Positions 8,078 to 17,958 of a stretch of 64,000 nt of DNA are shown here, one piece after another (positions within the stretch are counted from its first letter, which is position 1; each line of letters starts with the position of its first letter). Source of the DNA: Deltaproteobacteria bacterium (GTDB lineage Bacteria > Desulfobacterota > DSM-4660 > Desulfatiglandales > Desulfatiglandaceae). Under the pieces are notes generated by a model. The model was not told the DNA's origin and ran no database searches. It saw only the letters and a list, made by a program, of their open reading frames with translations. A program made the translations under genes and the position numbers. The stretch lies in contig JAIPDI010000005.1 of NCBI GenBank assembly GCA_021737785.1, forward strand, positions 90,654-154,653, in the 5' to 3' direction.

Positions 8078-9198
8078 TGGAGACAAGAAAGGCCTTTCGC
8101 ATCACCGCATTCCTTCCCAGGAGCTTTTCAAAAGAGGTACTGAATGCCTTGCGTGACATGGGGGTCCACGATCTCTGCACGGCGGCGGCCCGGTCCCTGG
8201 TGATTAAAGCCAAGAAGGGGATTTCGTTGCTCCTGCCGGGAAAGGATCTGATCGCGGATCCGATGGACCTGGTCGTATTTCTGGGGGGAGAGACCATGGA
8301 GACTGCTCTCTTCAACCTTGTAGTAGAGAAGGGGCATCTGGCCATTCCGGGAATGGGGACTGTCACCAGTGAAGAGATTGAAGTCCCTTCGGGGGAGGTC
8401 CTCTACAATGAAGAAAGTGTTCAACCCTTTGATGCAACGCCGATCCCTATCCATCCCCATGCAGTCACCGGGATCTGCTGCATCGTGCAGAGAGGCCAGG
8501 GAGAGGGTGTTGCCAGGATCGCTCTGGATACGGGGACCTGCGTCCCTGCGATCAATTTCGGGATCGGTACAGGGGTCCGCGACAAGATGGGACTCCTGCG
8601 CATCACCATTCCGGCTGAAAAGGAAATCATCCATGTCTTCACTTCGGTGGATGAAGTCCACGGCCTTTTGACCATGATGGCCGAGGCCGGAAACCTGGAA
8701 CAGCCGGGCAAAGGGTTCATTCACACCTATCCTGTAAAAAAGGCCGTGGTCAACATGAAGGTCATCAGGGGAGGTCAACAGCGTGCGGCCAGCATCGAGC
8801 AGGTGGTTGCCGCGATCGATCACATGAAAGGAGGGGCCGAATGGCGGCGCCGGGCCACGGGAATAGAAAGGCCGACCGGAAGGCAGCAGAGATTCCTTTT
8901 AAGGCTTATAGAGATCAACCTTCTGTGCGACGGGGGGACCGGGCCGGGGCTGGTGAAGGCCGCCATGGGGGCCGGCGCGGGGGGGAGCACCACTCAGAGC
9001 TTCAGGCATGTCCGCCCATCGGATTCACCCCTGGAAACAATCAGCCCGGTGCGTGAGCTTTGCAGCCTCATTGTCCCGGAAGACCGGCTGGATCCCATTG
9101 TGGACGCCCTCAAAGAAGCCGGCGCCTTTACGGACCGCTGCCACGGCCAGATCCACTTTCGCCGGGTCCCCAAGGCGGTGACCTATATGGTCAAGTGA
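8074..9198 (+). CDS. P-II-domain regulatory protein paired with DUF1538
   Basis: The 374-residue soluble protein has a P-II-like segment at the N-terminus (RKAFRITAFLPRSFSKEVLNAL, DMGVHDL). A middle region includes GTGVRDKMGLLRITIPAEKEI and FTSVDEVHGLLTMM. A C-terminal P-II-like domain holds REL-CSLIVPEDRLDPIVDAL, KEAGAFTDRCHGQIHFRRVPKAVTYM. P-II-family genes next to DUF1538 transporters are a known pairing, and P-II proteins commonly gate membrane transporters. The ATG at 8074 overlaps the DUF1538 stop in an ATGA, so the two are translated together. The classical T-loop tyrosine (GRQKG context) is not seen, so the ligand cannot be assumed to be 2-oxoglutarate/ATP. Confidence 0.8.
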   Translation: MMETRKAFRITAFLPRSFSKEVLNALRDMGVHDLCTAAARSLVIKAKKGISLLLPGKDLIADPMDLVVFLGGETMETALFNLVVEKGHLAIPGMGTVTSEEIEVPSGEVLYNEESVQPFDATPIPIHPHAVTGICCIVQRGQGEGVARIALDTGTCVPAINFGIGTGVRDKMGLLRITIPAEKEIIHVFTSVDEVHGLLTMMAEAGNLEQPGKGFIHTYPVKKAVVNMKVIRGGQQRAASIEQVVAAIDHMKGGAEWRRRATGIERPTGRQQRFLLRLIEINLLCDGGTGPGLVKAAMGAGAGGSTTQSFRHVRPSDSPLETISPVRELCSLIVPEDRLDPIVDALKEAGAFTDRCHGQIHFRRVPKAVTYMVK

Positions 9199-9360
9199 AC
9201 CCTTTTCAGGCAGGACTTCCTTCATTTTCGGTACAACCGGCAGCAAAGACCAGAGCTCAACGGTCGGAAGTCAGACATCAGAAAACCCACCATCCCGGTC
9301 ATCCAGCCATCCAGTATCCAGAATCAAGTATCCAGTACCCAGCATCTTCGCATCCAGTAT
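9199..9360. repeat. Degenerate ATCCAGT/ATCCAGC heptamer array 3' of the CHAT gene
   Basis: Positions about 9301-9360 are filled with degenerate heptamers ATCCAGY on the plus strand, which is RCTGGAT in the sense of the minus-strand CHAT gene. The array starts directly after that gene's TAG stop (9363-9361). The remaining 100 bp towards the P-II gene show nothing recognisable. The two flanking genes are convergent. Confidence 0.8.
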
Positions 9361-12300
9361 CTAGAAATAATCCCCCACCAGCACAAAGGCCCCCCAGTAG
9401 CCGGGGTGGGGATACCGCTGCTTCACATGCTGCATGGCCTTCTGGAGGCTTTCGGCTGTAGGCCTTGTCTTGTATTCCCGGTAGAACTGCTTGACCAGGA
9501 TGGCGGTGGAGATGTCGCTGACCCGCCAGAGGCTGGAGAGGACCGCATGGGTCCCGGCATAGAGGAAGGCCCGGTTCATGCCGATCACGTCATCCCCCTG
9601 GGTCACCCTTCCGAGCCCGGTCTGACAGGCGCTCAGGACCACGAGCCCGGCCCGGATATCGAGGCCGAAGATCTCGGAGGTCTTCAAATCGCCGTCGTCC
9701 TTTTCGTCTCTGGCCAGTTTGACGGCCGAAAAGAGCGGGTTGACGGGATCGAACTCCCCGTGGGAGGCCAGATGGATGATCCCGAATTCCGATATGTGGC
9801 GCACCACCCACCCCTCGGTGGCCCGTTTTCCGGTGAGGACCGTGATGTCGGGGAAGTTCCAGCCGATAGCCCCCACCTCTCTCTCGGCAAAGGGGAGGTC
9901 CAGGGCAGGGTTTTCCAGGTCAGGATTGCCCACTGCCAGGACCCTGGGATTCTTTTCCTCGGCCCGCCGCTCCAGGGTATACCGGAGCACGCTGGCGCTG
10001 GGGACGGAGAAGAGGGGGAACCGGTCCGCCAGATACGCTTTTCCGTCAAAGAGGGCGGCAAAGGAGAGGTGGTGCAGGGCATCATGGGGCACGATCCCCA
10101 CGGCCTGAACGCCCTCCAGTCCCGCTGCGGGCCGGGACAGGAGCCATGCGTGGAGTTGTTGTGAAACCGCTTCCGCAGGTTCCAGGTTCTGAAGGATCCG
10201 CCGGTAATGGAGGACGGTCTCCCTCAGGGTCTTGCGGCCGATGGGGGTGCGGAACAGGTCGGCCCGGTCCCGCGTGATCCGCCAGCAGAGGACCTGGTCG
10301 GGGACCACATAGTAGACCAGGACCGCCACGCCGGGCTCCAGCAGATTGCGGAACTCACGGAGCGTCAGGGGCAGGACCGAGACGATGCTGGCCAGCTGCG
10401 GGTTCTTCATCTGGATCTCCAGCATGAGGTCCCGGTGATCGTCCCTGGCCCGTTTCAGGGCCGTGGCATAGACCTCCCGCGCACTCTCCTCCCGGGCCTG
10501 GGCCAGGAGGGTCTCATACTCGCCGATCCGGGACTTCAGGGCCTTCTCCCGATCATACATTTTTTGATTGACGGTCCCGTGCAGGCTGAGTCGCTGGTTT
10601 CCCAAGAGGTCGATGAGGTTCCGGGCCCGGGAGCGCTCGGCCACCTCAAAGGCCTCTGTGTCTTTCCCCATATCCACCAACAGGCCCACCAGGGTCTCAT
10701 AGACATCCATCTTGTTTCCGATGAATCCGTCTCTCAGCTGCTCCAGCCTGATCTCAGACCGCACCCCTTCGATGACCTCCACGGCCCGGGAAAGGAGGCC
10801 CCTGGCCCCTTCCCGGTCTCCCTCGCGGATCCGGAGTCTGGCCAGTCCGTAGAGGGCCCGCCATTCGGTCTCACGGAGGGCCATGCCCCTCGAAAGTTCC
10901 AGTGCCTCGCCATAGACCGTTTCGGCCTTTGAAGTGCGGTCCAATTGCGTCAGGGCATCGCCGTACGCGGCCAGGATCTTGGCCTGGTTGATCCGGTTGC
11001 CGATCTGGGCCGCCGTGACAAGGGCCTCCTCAAACAGGGGGACGGCCGCCCCCGGCTTTCCCATGCGCACATAGGTCATGGCCTGGTTCTTGAGGTCATA
11101 GGCAACGGCCCATTTGGAGCGGATCTTTCGGTCGATCTGCAAGGCCTGGTCCAGTATGTGGAGGGCCTTCTCATACTCCCCCTGATCGCGATAGACCAGT
11201 CCCATGTTGTTGAGGGTGGTGGCCGTCTCGTCCTGCCGGGCCTTCAATTTCTTTGCCAGTTTCAGGGCGTCTGCCAGTTCCCGCAGGGCCCGATCGTGAT
11301 CGCCCAGGGTCCACCAGATGAGCCCTGCGGTATTGAGGGCGTTGACCTGCTCCAGGTCCCACTGGTTTTCCCGGGCCTTCACCAGCACCTCCCTCTGCCC
11401 CTCGAAGGCATGCTGGTATCGGGCCTGAAACCAGTCATTGTTGGCCTGCTCCATCCGGATATTGGCCCTGATGCGCTGATCCGCCTCTCCCGGTTCCAGG
11501 AGGGTCAGGGCCTTTTGGTAGCGATCCGAGGCATCCCCGAAATTCCCGAGAAGACGATCGCACCGGCCCGTGTCCAACAGGGCCTGGGCCATCCAGGCCT
11601 TTTGTTCCAGTGCCTCATAGAGGTCATAGGCCGCCATATAGTGCTGTTTGGCCCCGGCATATTGACTCAGCCGCAGATCATATATCCGGCCCATGCGCAT
11701 GTGCTGCCGGGCCAGGAGTTCGTCCTTGTCCATGTCCCTGCTGAGGGCGGCCGCCGACTGGAACTGCTCCAATGCCCGATCATAGTCGGTGGCGTTCTCC
11801 AGGACCACGCCCAGGTCGGTGAGGGCCGCCACCTGGGGGGCGCCCAGCTCCAGATCGGCCATGATCTCGGCCCCTTGCTCCAGGACCGGGATGGCCTGAT
11901 CGTATTTCTCCATGCGGGCCCGGACCAGGCCCAGCCGGATCAGGGCATCCGCATGTTCCGGGGTATCGGGTTTTTCCCGGACCATCATCCCGGCCAGGGC
12001 CTGTGCATAGGTCTCTGCGTCCCTGTACCGGCCCGCGGCAAAAGCGCTTTCCCGTGCATAGGTGTAGAGCTGGGGGATATAGGATTTCAAATCCTTTGTC
12101 TGAAGGGCCACATTCAAGGCCTTGTCAAAAGACACCATGGCCCTGAGGGGCGCTTTTCCCTTGAATGCCTGGACCCCGTCCGTGACATATTCCTTGAAGC
12201 GCTTTTTGGCCAGCGCCAGGGCCTCGGCCTCTGTCATGCCCCAGTAGCCCAAAGAGATCCATTCCCCTCTGCCGCCGGTCTCCTGCTGGGCAGCCATCAG

Positions 12301-15300
12301 CGCCTCAAAGGCAGGGGCCTCGGCATATGCCGCAAAAAAAGGGCCTGTCATCGTCAGGTCGGACGGGCCTTGCCGGGGCATCAGGAGGGTGGGCACGTCC
12401 AGCATGGCGAAGAGGTGGCCCAGTGAATAGGCCTGCTCAACAGAGGCCCCCGGCAAAAGGGCCAGCGAGACATCCGGGACCCGGCCCGAGAGACGGGAGA
12501 GGGGAAAGGTCCGGCCCTTGTCCAGTCCCATGGCCGGATAGGGAGACGGGATCTCTCCCGGTCTCGTGGGGACTGAATTGGCCGTGAACAAGGGGCCTCC
12601 CAGAAGGAGTCCCTGGGCCCCGGGCAGGGCCTCCATGATCTGGTTTTGGGTGGCGCCGGCCCCAAGGGAGGTGATCTCAAAGGGGAGGGGGATGGCGGAT
12701 TCGAAGGAGAGGGCGATGATGCGACGGCGGAAGGGCCTTCGGTTTTCCACGGATCGCACCAGGTGCGTGGCGTTCAGGGCCAGGGGCCGGTTAAGGGATG
12801 CGGGAAGCATCGACAAATCCTCACACACCCAAACGGTTTTGCCCGCCTCGAGCCCCTGAATCGGATCGTCCAGGTTTATTTCCTGAACCGCGATGTCGTC
12901 CGGGGTGATCCTGAAGGCCTGTGCGGGTCCGTCTCCGGCCCCCTTGAAGATCCGCATACAGGTCCATCCGGCCGGCAGATTCTCCATGAGATCGATGGCC
13001 TCCACCGGGTCCGGCCCGAACATGGCCGCAAGACCCCGGCAGCCTTCCCTGGCCGCCCGGGTCCTTAGCTTTTTTAACCTTTCCTCATAGACCGACAGGG
13101 TGTCGTGGTATTCCTTCCTCAGGGCATCGGAAGGGGAACCAGGGTCGTGGGTGACAAGGGTCTCTGCCAGGTCCTGGGCCTTCACGGCCAGACCCAGGAG
13201 GATCATCACCTGTTCCTGAAGGGCCTCGGATGGGGCCAGACCCACCTGGACCGGGACCTGATCGTTTTGCTCCCCCATGGCCTTCCTGAGGAGTTGCCGT
13301 TCCTGATCGATCCGTTGCCGGAGATGGGGCCGGTCTTCTTTTGGAGCGGTCTCGAGCCCTGTTTCCAGTCGCTCCAAGGCCATGAGCCTCGGGGCCACCC
13401 GATTGAGCCACGCCCTTTCAGGTCCTGTGAGAGGGTTTATGATCAAGGGTCTCAGGCAATGGAACCGCTCCATGTCGGATATCTTTTCCAGGAAATTGAA
13501 GGCCTCTTCGATCTTCCCCTCCCGGATGAGATCAGCGACCATGGGCGAAAAGGCATGCACCATCTCCCCCGGGCCGCAACCGGTTTCAAAGAGGGAAACA
13601 CGTTTTAGCGCCGACAGGGCCGTCTTCAGGTCTCCCAGTCCGGCCAGACCCCGCCACTGGTACGCGGGGAGGATTCCCCTCCGGGAGATCTCAAGGGCCT
13701 TGCCCAGATGCGCCTGCTGTTCCACGTCCTCTTGAAGGTCTCCGGCCACTCGTGCCATGTTGAGGTGGAGGGCCGCCTCAAGGGCCAGGGTCTTTCTCCC
13801 CTTGGGGCCTTTGACGCGGTCCAGCCAGGCGAGCCCCTCGGAGAAATGGGCCCCGGCCCGTGTCAGGGCGTGGGTGCGGCGGACCGCTTCTTGGGGCGAG
13901 GTCGCGTCCCTACCAGGGATCTTTGCCAGGAGGTAGACCCCGAGGGTGTTGTGGTATTCAGGGGTGGTCAGGGGATCCAGGACCTCGGAAAAGGTCCTGA
14001 GGAGCCGGACCGTCCGGCGGTCCGCGATCATGAGATCGGCCCGGCAGCGGTCATACTGGGGATCCCGGGCCGGTATCCGGGCCAGTGCGACGGCCATGTT
14101 TTCCACGTTCAGCGCGGCGCTGACCGGGTTTTTGAGTTCCAGGGCTATGAGGGCGGACCGGTGAAATCGATGGAAGGCCTCTGTAGTCTGTTGCAGGGCA
14201 TGGCTCAACTGTCCGCCCCGGTGAGAGAGGAGGGATAGACCGTACAGGTCTCCCTCGGCCACCGGCTGTTCCGCGGGGTAGGCCGCCAGTTGCGCGGCCA
14301 GCGCCTCTTCTGCTGAAGACAAGACCCCCAGCTCGGTCTCGATGCGGGAGAGGAAGGCCTGGGCCAGCCGCCGCTCCTGCTCAGGGCTGAACCCGTATAC
14401 GGCCCTGGATGCGTCTGTCTTGTCAAAGGCCACGTCCAGGGAAAGGTTCATGAGGGCCTGGCCGGGCCGGGATGCGGTGCCCTTCTTGATTTCCGCCGCG
14501 CCGTGCTCCTCAAGCAGCCCCGGTACCTGTTCAAAGTCTCGGGCCGCCTCTTGAAGCATCTCGATTCGGGCCGCTCCGGTGAGATCCCCTGCGGTCATGT
14601 AGGCGCTGTAGGCAACCGAGCGCCGGTTGGCCGCCAGGTTCCGGACCTGGCCCAGGGCCTTGTTGAGCGCAAAGGCCGCTTCAAAGGCGGCCCGGGCCTC
14701 AGGCCATCGTTCCGCCTCCTGAAAGGCCAGGCCGAGACGGTCCAGCATCTCGGCCTTGAGCTGGACCATTGACATGGGAAACCCGAGGGCCTCCCTTGCT
14801 TTAAGGAGCATGTAGCGGAGGTTCTGGACGGTTTCCTCGGGCTTGCCCTGGATCAGGGGCGCGATCTCGGCAATGAGCGCTTCCTGATCCTTTAGGATCG
14901 GTTCCAGTGCATCCCTGTAACCCTGCCACCGGGGGTCGGGCGGGGGGCCGAAGGTCTGGGTCGTGGCCTGAAAGAGCCGCTGTTGGATGTCGGCCTGTCT
15001 CTGGGCCAGTGCCTCGGCGGCCTGGGCCGTATCGGGTCGTTTCAGGGCCGGGGTCAGGACCCGGTCGCGGACGGCGTCGTTGATCTTTCCCATGACCTTT
15101 GAAGGGCGTTTGGGGTCGATCCGTTGATCGATGAGGGCGATGGCCTTCTGAAAGGCCGTGATGGGCCGCTCAGGGTCCCGCACCTGGAAGGCCGCGGCCC
15201 CTAAGCGGCGGTAAAAGAGGATTTCCGTGTCCGGTTGATCAAAGGGAACATCCGCATCGAGGCGTTCCAGGTAGCGCTCCAGGGCCTTTCCATACTGGCC

Positions 15301-17958
15301 CAGCAGAAAATGGATATTCCCCAGGTTGAGGGCCAGATCGGCCCCGTTACGGGGGTCCTCTTCGGGCCGGTTGAGGAAATAGGCCTTCTGGTACGCTTCG
15401 AGGGCCTTTTCCAGATACCCCGGCTGGTGGTGAACCGTCTCCATCACCTCAAAGATATACCCCAGGGTCTGGTGAAAATAGGCGGTCTGTCCCTCCCGCT
15501 GGATAGCCTGTTGGATCAGGCCGCGGGCCTCATCGAGGGGCGTCTTTCCATCCAGATAGGTAAGACAAAGCCCGGCGGCGTAGAGGCGGACCGGGTCATC
15601 CGGGGCCTGTTGCAGCCGGCTGCGATAGAGGGTGAGGGTGGATCCCATCTCCTGTTTGGCGGCCGCGCACTTGATATACCCCCGGTGTCCCCTGATCAGG
15701 GAGGGGTCTTCGCGGATCAGTTCCGCATAGATGGCCTGGGCCCCCGGGACCTCGCCCAGCAAAAAGAGATAATCGGCCGCGGCCAGGGATTTCTGCACAT
15801 AGGCGGCGCGGGCCAGGCGGTAGAGCCGGTCTTCGTCGGGTCGAAGGTCCATTTCCGTTGCATAGAGATCGAGGGCCTCCCGGAACAGCTCCTCTTGATA
15901 CAGGATCTCGGCCAGGGCGAGCCGGGCCGCGGCCGTCTGGGTGGCGGTCTCTCCTGACTGGGGAAACCCGGTCAGGACCTGCCGATACCAGGTCTTGGCC
16001 TGTCTCCAGTCTCCCCGGTCAAAGGCGATATCCCCCATCCGGTTGAAGGCCCCCATGGCCGTCTTGGGAAGGGTCGTTCGATAGTCGCCGGCCAGCTTGT
16101 TGAGGGCCTCGATCCTCGCCTCGTCCGTTGTGAGGGCCGGATCCGACAGGGTGGTGTCGATCATCGCCGCCACGGATCGGTCGGCCCAGAGGGATTCAGG
16201 GGCCTCGTCGATGACCCTCTGAAATGCGGGCATGACCTGGCCGGGCCTCCCGATACGGCCGGTTATCCGGGCCTGGAGAAAAAGGGCCTCTCCTTTGGTG
16301 GAGTTCCCGATGTCCGTCATGTGAGCCACCCGGTCCAGGAGCTTCAGGGCACGAAGGAGCGATTCCGGATCCGTGCTGAGGTCGCTCAAGAGCCGGGCCT
16401 CCTCCAGAAGACTGCGGGCCCGAATACGGGCCAGGTCCTGATCGGAGAGCCCGGGGCTTGGAAGGTCTCCGGGTTTCTCCGGGGACCCGATGCGGTCAAG
16501 GGCCTGCTGAACGGCCGCCGCTTTTGCCGTATCTGTTACCGCGGCCTCCCATGCCTTTCGCCCCCGTATCCCCTCCAGACGGATGCGGGCAAGGGCGGCC
16601 TCGGGACCGGACGTATTGAAGGAAGAGATCACCAGAGAATAGGCCCGGTCTGCATCATCGGGCCGCCCCATCCGTTGACAGACCTTTCCCATCTCATAGG
16701 CGGCCTGTGCCCTGATCCTGTCCTGGGCCGGAAACCCCTCCATGGCCTTGTAACAGGCCAGAACGGTCAGACGGTCGTCCCCGGGTCGGCGGTCGGCAAA
16801 GGTTCGGGCAAGGGCCATCTGGGCCTTTGCATCCTTCTGAAGGGGGATCATCCCGTCCATTGGCAGACGCCGGAGATTGGAGGTCCCTCGAAGGCTCGAC
16901 AGGAAAAAGATCCCGGAAGGCGCAACCATGGGCTGATAGGCTGAAAAGGCCTCAGAGGTCAGGGGATAGACCAGCGGGTTTGAACCTGTGACCTCCACTC
17001 GACAGATGACGGCAGGGTCTTCGGGCGTCACTTTTCGGTCGCCGGTGGCATCCACGGCAAACCGGGAAAAATAGATGTACCGGCCGTCGGGGGACCAGGA
17101 TGGATAGAGGTCCAGGGCCGGGCCTCGGGTCACAGGCGTCACGCGGCCGCTGGGGAGATCGAGCACAAAGATATCCCCGCCCGGATCATGCCGGCCCGAG
17201 ACAAAGGCGCAGGCGTGGCCGTCCGGAGAGACCGCGGGGAAGGCCCCGTCGGCCCCCGTATCCAACAGCTGGGGTGAGGGCGAGGCCTCCCTCAGGTCAA
17301 GGGCAGCCAGGCGTCGCCCTGTCTCTCCGGTCCGGGAAAGATGAAAATAGAGGGTGTTTCCATCGGGTGAAAAGGCGGGGGCCCCGTCCTGGGTCTCCCG
17401 TCCTGTGAGCCGCTTGGGGGGGCCATCTCCCTGGTCCGGGATCAGGAGATAGATGTCTCCCTTGGCATCGTGGCCCGTGGCCGCAAAGGCGATCTTCTGA
17501 CCGTCTTGGGAGATGGCAGGGGACGTGATTCTCCCCACCCCCTGAACCCGCCTTTGCGGCAGTTCAACGGCAGACGGCCCCAGGTTTCTGAGCCAGAGGG
17601 AGGATTGGCCGTTCTCTTCCGTGACATAGACCAGCCTTTGCCCGTTGCCGGACAGGGCCGCATAGAGGACCGGATCGGCTTCAAAGGTGATCTGGACCGG
17701 CCGGTGGATGGGCAGGAGCCTCGGGCCGCTCCGTTGGGTCCCCTGCTGCGCAAAAGGGTCGGACAGGGGCGGACCCGCAGGGGGTTTCGTTTCACCCGGC
17801 AAGCGGGAAAATCCCGGAATCGTGCAGGCGGACAAAAGAACGATGACCAGGAGCAGTATCCCTGTCAGAAAACATGAGTTGTGAATTGAGGGATTGAGGG
17901 ATTGAGGGATTTGCGCCTCATGCCTCGAGCCCGGCGCCTTTATTGCTTCACCGTCCAC
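9361..17958 (-). CDS. Giant CHAT-protease lipoprotein with TolB-like propeller and TPR arrays
   Basis: The product has 2865 residues. The N-terminus has a lipoprotein signal (hydrophobic about 32-43, lipobox LSAC near 45). A TolB/WD-type propeller (about 85-370) contains repeats such as PAISQDGQKIAFAA, PAFSPDGNTLYFHLS and PSWSPDGRYIYFSR. Long TPR regions span about 400-1650 and 1900-2450. Residues about 1660-1890 look like a degenerate CHAT domain without the catalytic pair. A complete CHAT (caspase/separase-like) domain ends the protein, with His2733 in IHLASHGEFD and Cys2778 in VLSACQTGLG. It is predicted to be a membrane-anchored protease outside the cytoplasm. It follows the YdbL-like gene with a 19-bp overlap. 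The start is uncertain: the first 30 codons include a GGATTGAG repeat, and translation may begin nearer the hydrophobic segment. Confidence 0.85.
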   Translation of the reverse strand: MDGEAIKAPGSRHEAQIPQSLNPSIHNSCFLTGILLLVIVLLSACTIPGFSRLPGETKPPAGPPLSDPFAQQGTQRSGPRLLPIHRPVQITFEADPVLYAALSGNGQRLVYVTEENGQSSLWLRNLGPSAVELPQRRVQGVGRITSPAISQDGQKIAFAATGHDAKGDIYLLIPDQGDGPPKRLTGRETQDGAPAFSPDGNTLYFHLSRTGETGRRLAALDLREASPSPQLLDTGADGAFPAVSPDGHACAFVSGRHDPGGDIFVLDLPSGRVTPVTRGPALDLYPSWSPDGRYIYFSRFAVDATGDRKVTPEDPAVICRVEVTGSNPLVYPLTSEAFSAYQPMVAPSGIFFLSSLRGTSNLRRLPMDGMIPLQKDAKAQMALARTFADRRPGDDRLTVLACYKAMEGFPAQDRIRAQAAYEMGKVCQRMGRPDDADRAYSLVISSFNTSGPEAALARIRLEGIRGRKAWEAAVTDTAKAAAVQQALDRIGSPEKPGDLPSPGLSDQDLARIRARSLLEEARLLSDLSTDPESLLRALKLLDRVAHMTDIGNSTKGEALFLQARITGRIGRPGQVMPAFQRVIDEAPESLWADRSVAAMIDTTLSDPALTTDEARIEALNKLAGDYRTTLPKTAMGAFNRMGDIAFDRGDWRQAKTWYRQVLTGFPQSGETATQTAAARLALAEILYQEELFREALDLYATEMDLRPDEDRLYRLARAAYVQKSLAAADYLFLLGEVPGAQAIYAELIREDPSLIRGHRGYIKCAAAKQEMGSTLTLYRSRLQQAPDDPVRLYAAGLCLTYLDGKTPLDEARGLIQQAIQREGQTAYFHQTLGYIFEVMETVHHQPGYLEKALEAYQKAYFLNRPEEDPRNGADLALNLGNIHFLLGQYGKALERYLERLDADVPFDQPDTEILFYRRLGAAAFQVRDPERPITAFQKAIALIDQRIDPKRPSKVMGKINDAVRDRVLTPALKRPDTAQAAEALAQRQADIQQRLFQATTQTFGPPPDPRWQGYRDALEPILKDQEALIAEIAPLIQGKPEETVQNLRYMLLKAREALGFPMSMVQLKAEMLDRLGLAFQEAERWPEARAAFEAAFALNKALGQVRNLAANRRSVAYSAYMTAGDLTGAARIEMLQEAARDFEQVPGLLEEHGAAEIKKGTASRPGQALMNLSLDVAFDKTDASRAVYGFSPEQERRLAQAFLSRIETELGVLSSAEEALAAQLAAYPAEQPVAEGDLYGLSLLSHRGGQLSHALQQTTEAFHRFHRSALIALELKNPVSAALNVENMAVALARIPARDPQYDRCRADLMIADRRTVRLLRTFSEVLDPLTTPEYHNTLGVYLLAKIPGRDATSPQEAVRRTHALTRAGAHFSEGLAWLDRVKGPKGRKTLALEAALHLNMARVAGDLQEDVEQQAHLGKALEISRRGILPAYQWRGLAGLGDLKTALSALKRVSLFETGCGPGEMVHAFSPMVADLIREGKIEEAFNFLEKISDMERFHCLRPLIINPLTGPERAWLNRVAPRLMALERLETGLETAPKEDRPHLRQRIDQERQLLRKAMGEQNDQVPVQVGLAPSEALQEQVMILLGLAVKAQDLAETLVTHDPGSPSDALRKEYHDTLSVYEERLKKLRTRAAREGCRGLAAMFGPDPVEAIDLMENLPAGWTCMRIFKGAGDGPAQAFRITPDDIAVQEINLDDPIQGLEAGKTVWVCEDLSMLPASLNRPLALNATHLVRSVENRRPFRRRIIALSFESAIPLPFEITSLGAGATQNQIMEALPGAQGLLLGGPLFTANSVPTRPGEIPSPYPAMGLDKGRTFPLSRLSGRVPDVSLALLPGASVEQAYSLGHLFAMLDVPTLLMPRQGPSDLTMTGPFFAAYAEAPAFEALMAAQQETGGRGEWISLGYWGMTEAEALALAKKRFKEYVTDGVQAFKGKAPLRAMVSFDKALNVALQTKDLKSYIPQLYTYARESAFAAGRYRDAETYAQALAGMMVREKPDTPEHADALIRLGLVRARMEKYDQAIPVLEQGAEIMADLELGAPQVAALTDLGVVLENATDYDRALEQFQSAAALSRDMDKDELLARQHMRMGRIYDLRLSQYAGAKQHYMAAYDLYEALEQKAWMAQALLDTGRCDRLLGNFGDASDRYQKALTLLEPGEADQRIRANIRMEQANNDWFQARYQHAFEGQREVLVKARENQWDLEQVNALNTAGLIWWTLGDHDRALRELADALKLAKKLKARQDETATTLNNMGLVYRDQGEYEKALHILDQALQIDRKIRSKWAVAYDLKNQAMTYVRMGKPGAAVPLFEEALVTAAQIGNRINQAKILAAYGDALTQLDRTSKAETVYGEALELSRGMALRETEWRALYGLARLRIREGDREGARGLLSRAVEVIEGVRSEIRLEQLRDGFIGNKMDVYETLVGLLVDMGKDTEAFEVAERSRARNLIDLLGNQRLSLHGTVNQKMYDREKALKSRIGEYETLLAQAREESAREVYATALKRARDDHRDLMLEIQMKNPQLASIVSVLPLTLREFRNLLEPGVAVLVYYVVPDQVLCWRITRDRADLFRTPIGRKTLRETVLHYRRILQNLEPAEAVSQQLHAWLLSRPAAGLEGVQAVGIVPHDALHHLSFAALFDGKAYLADRFPLFSVPSASVLRYTLERRAEEKNPRVLAVGNPDLENPALDLPFAEREVGAIGWNFPDITVLTGKRATEGWVVRHISEFGIIHLASHGEFDPVNPLFSAVKLARDEKDDGDLKTSEIFGLDIRAGLVVLSACQTGLGRVTQGDDVIGMNRAFLYAGTHAVLSSLWRVSDISTAILVKQFYREYKTRPTAESLQKAMQHVKQRYPHPGYWGAFVLVGDYF
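17884..17913. repeat. GGATTGAG octamer repeat inside the 5' end of the CHAT ORF
   Basis: Three tandem copies of an octamer (AATTGAGG/GATTGAGG/GATTGAGG on the plus strand) encode residues around NPSIHNS and PQSLNPS of the predicted CHAT protein, just before its signal peptide. Similar short arrays are otherwise intergenic here, which suggests that the real start codon lies downstream or that an array has been absorbed into the reading frame. Confidence 0.6.

Noticed and set aside
9301..9360. Repeat array considered as a CRISPR
   Set aside because: Units are 7 bp and contiguous with no spacers. The same is true of the other arrays.
10945..12426. 493-codon plus-strand ORF inside the CHAT gene
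   Set aside because: It has no recognisable motif or ribosome binding site and lies fully opposite TPR-coding sequence.
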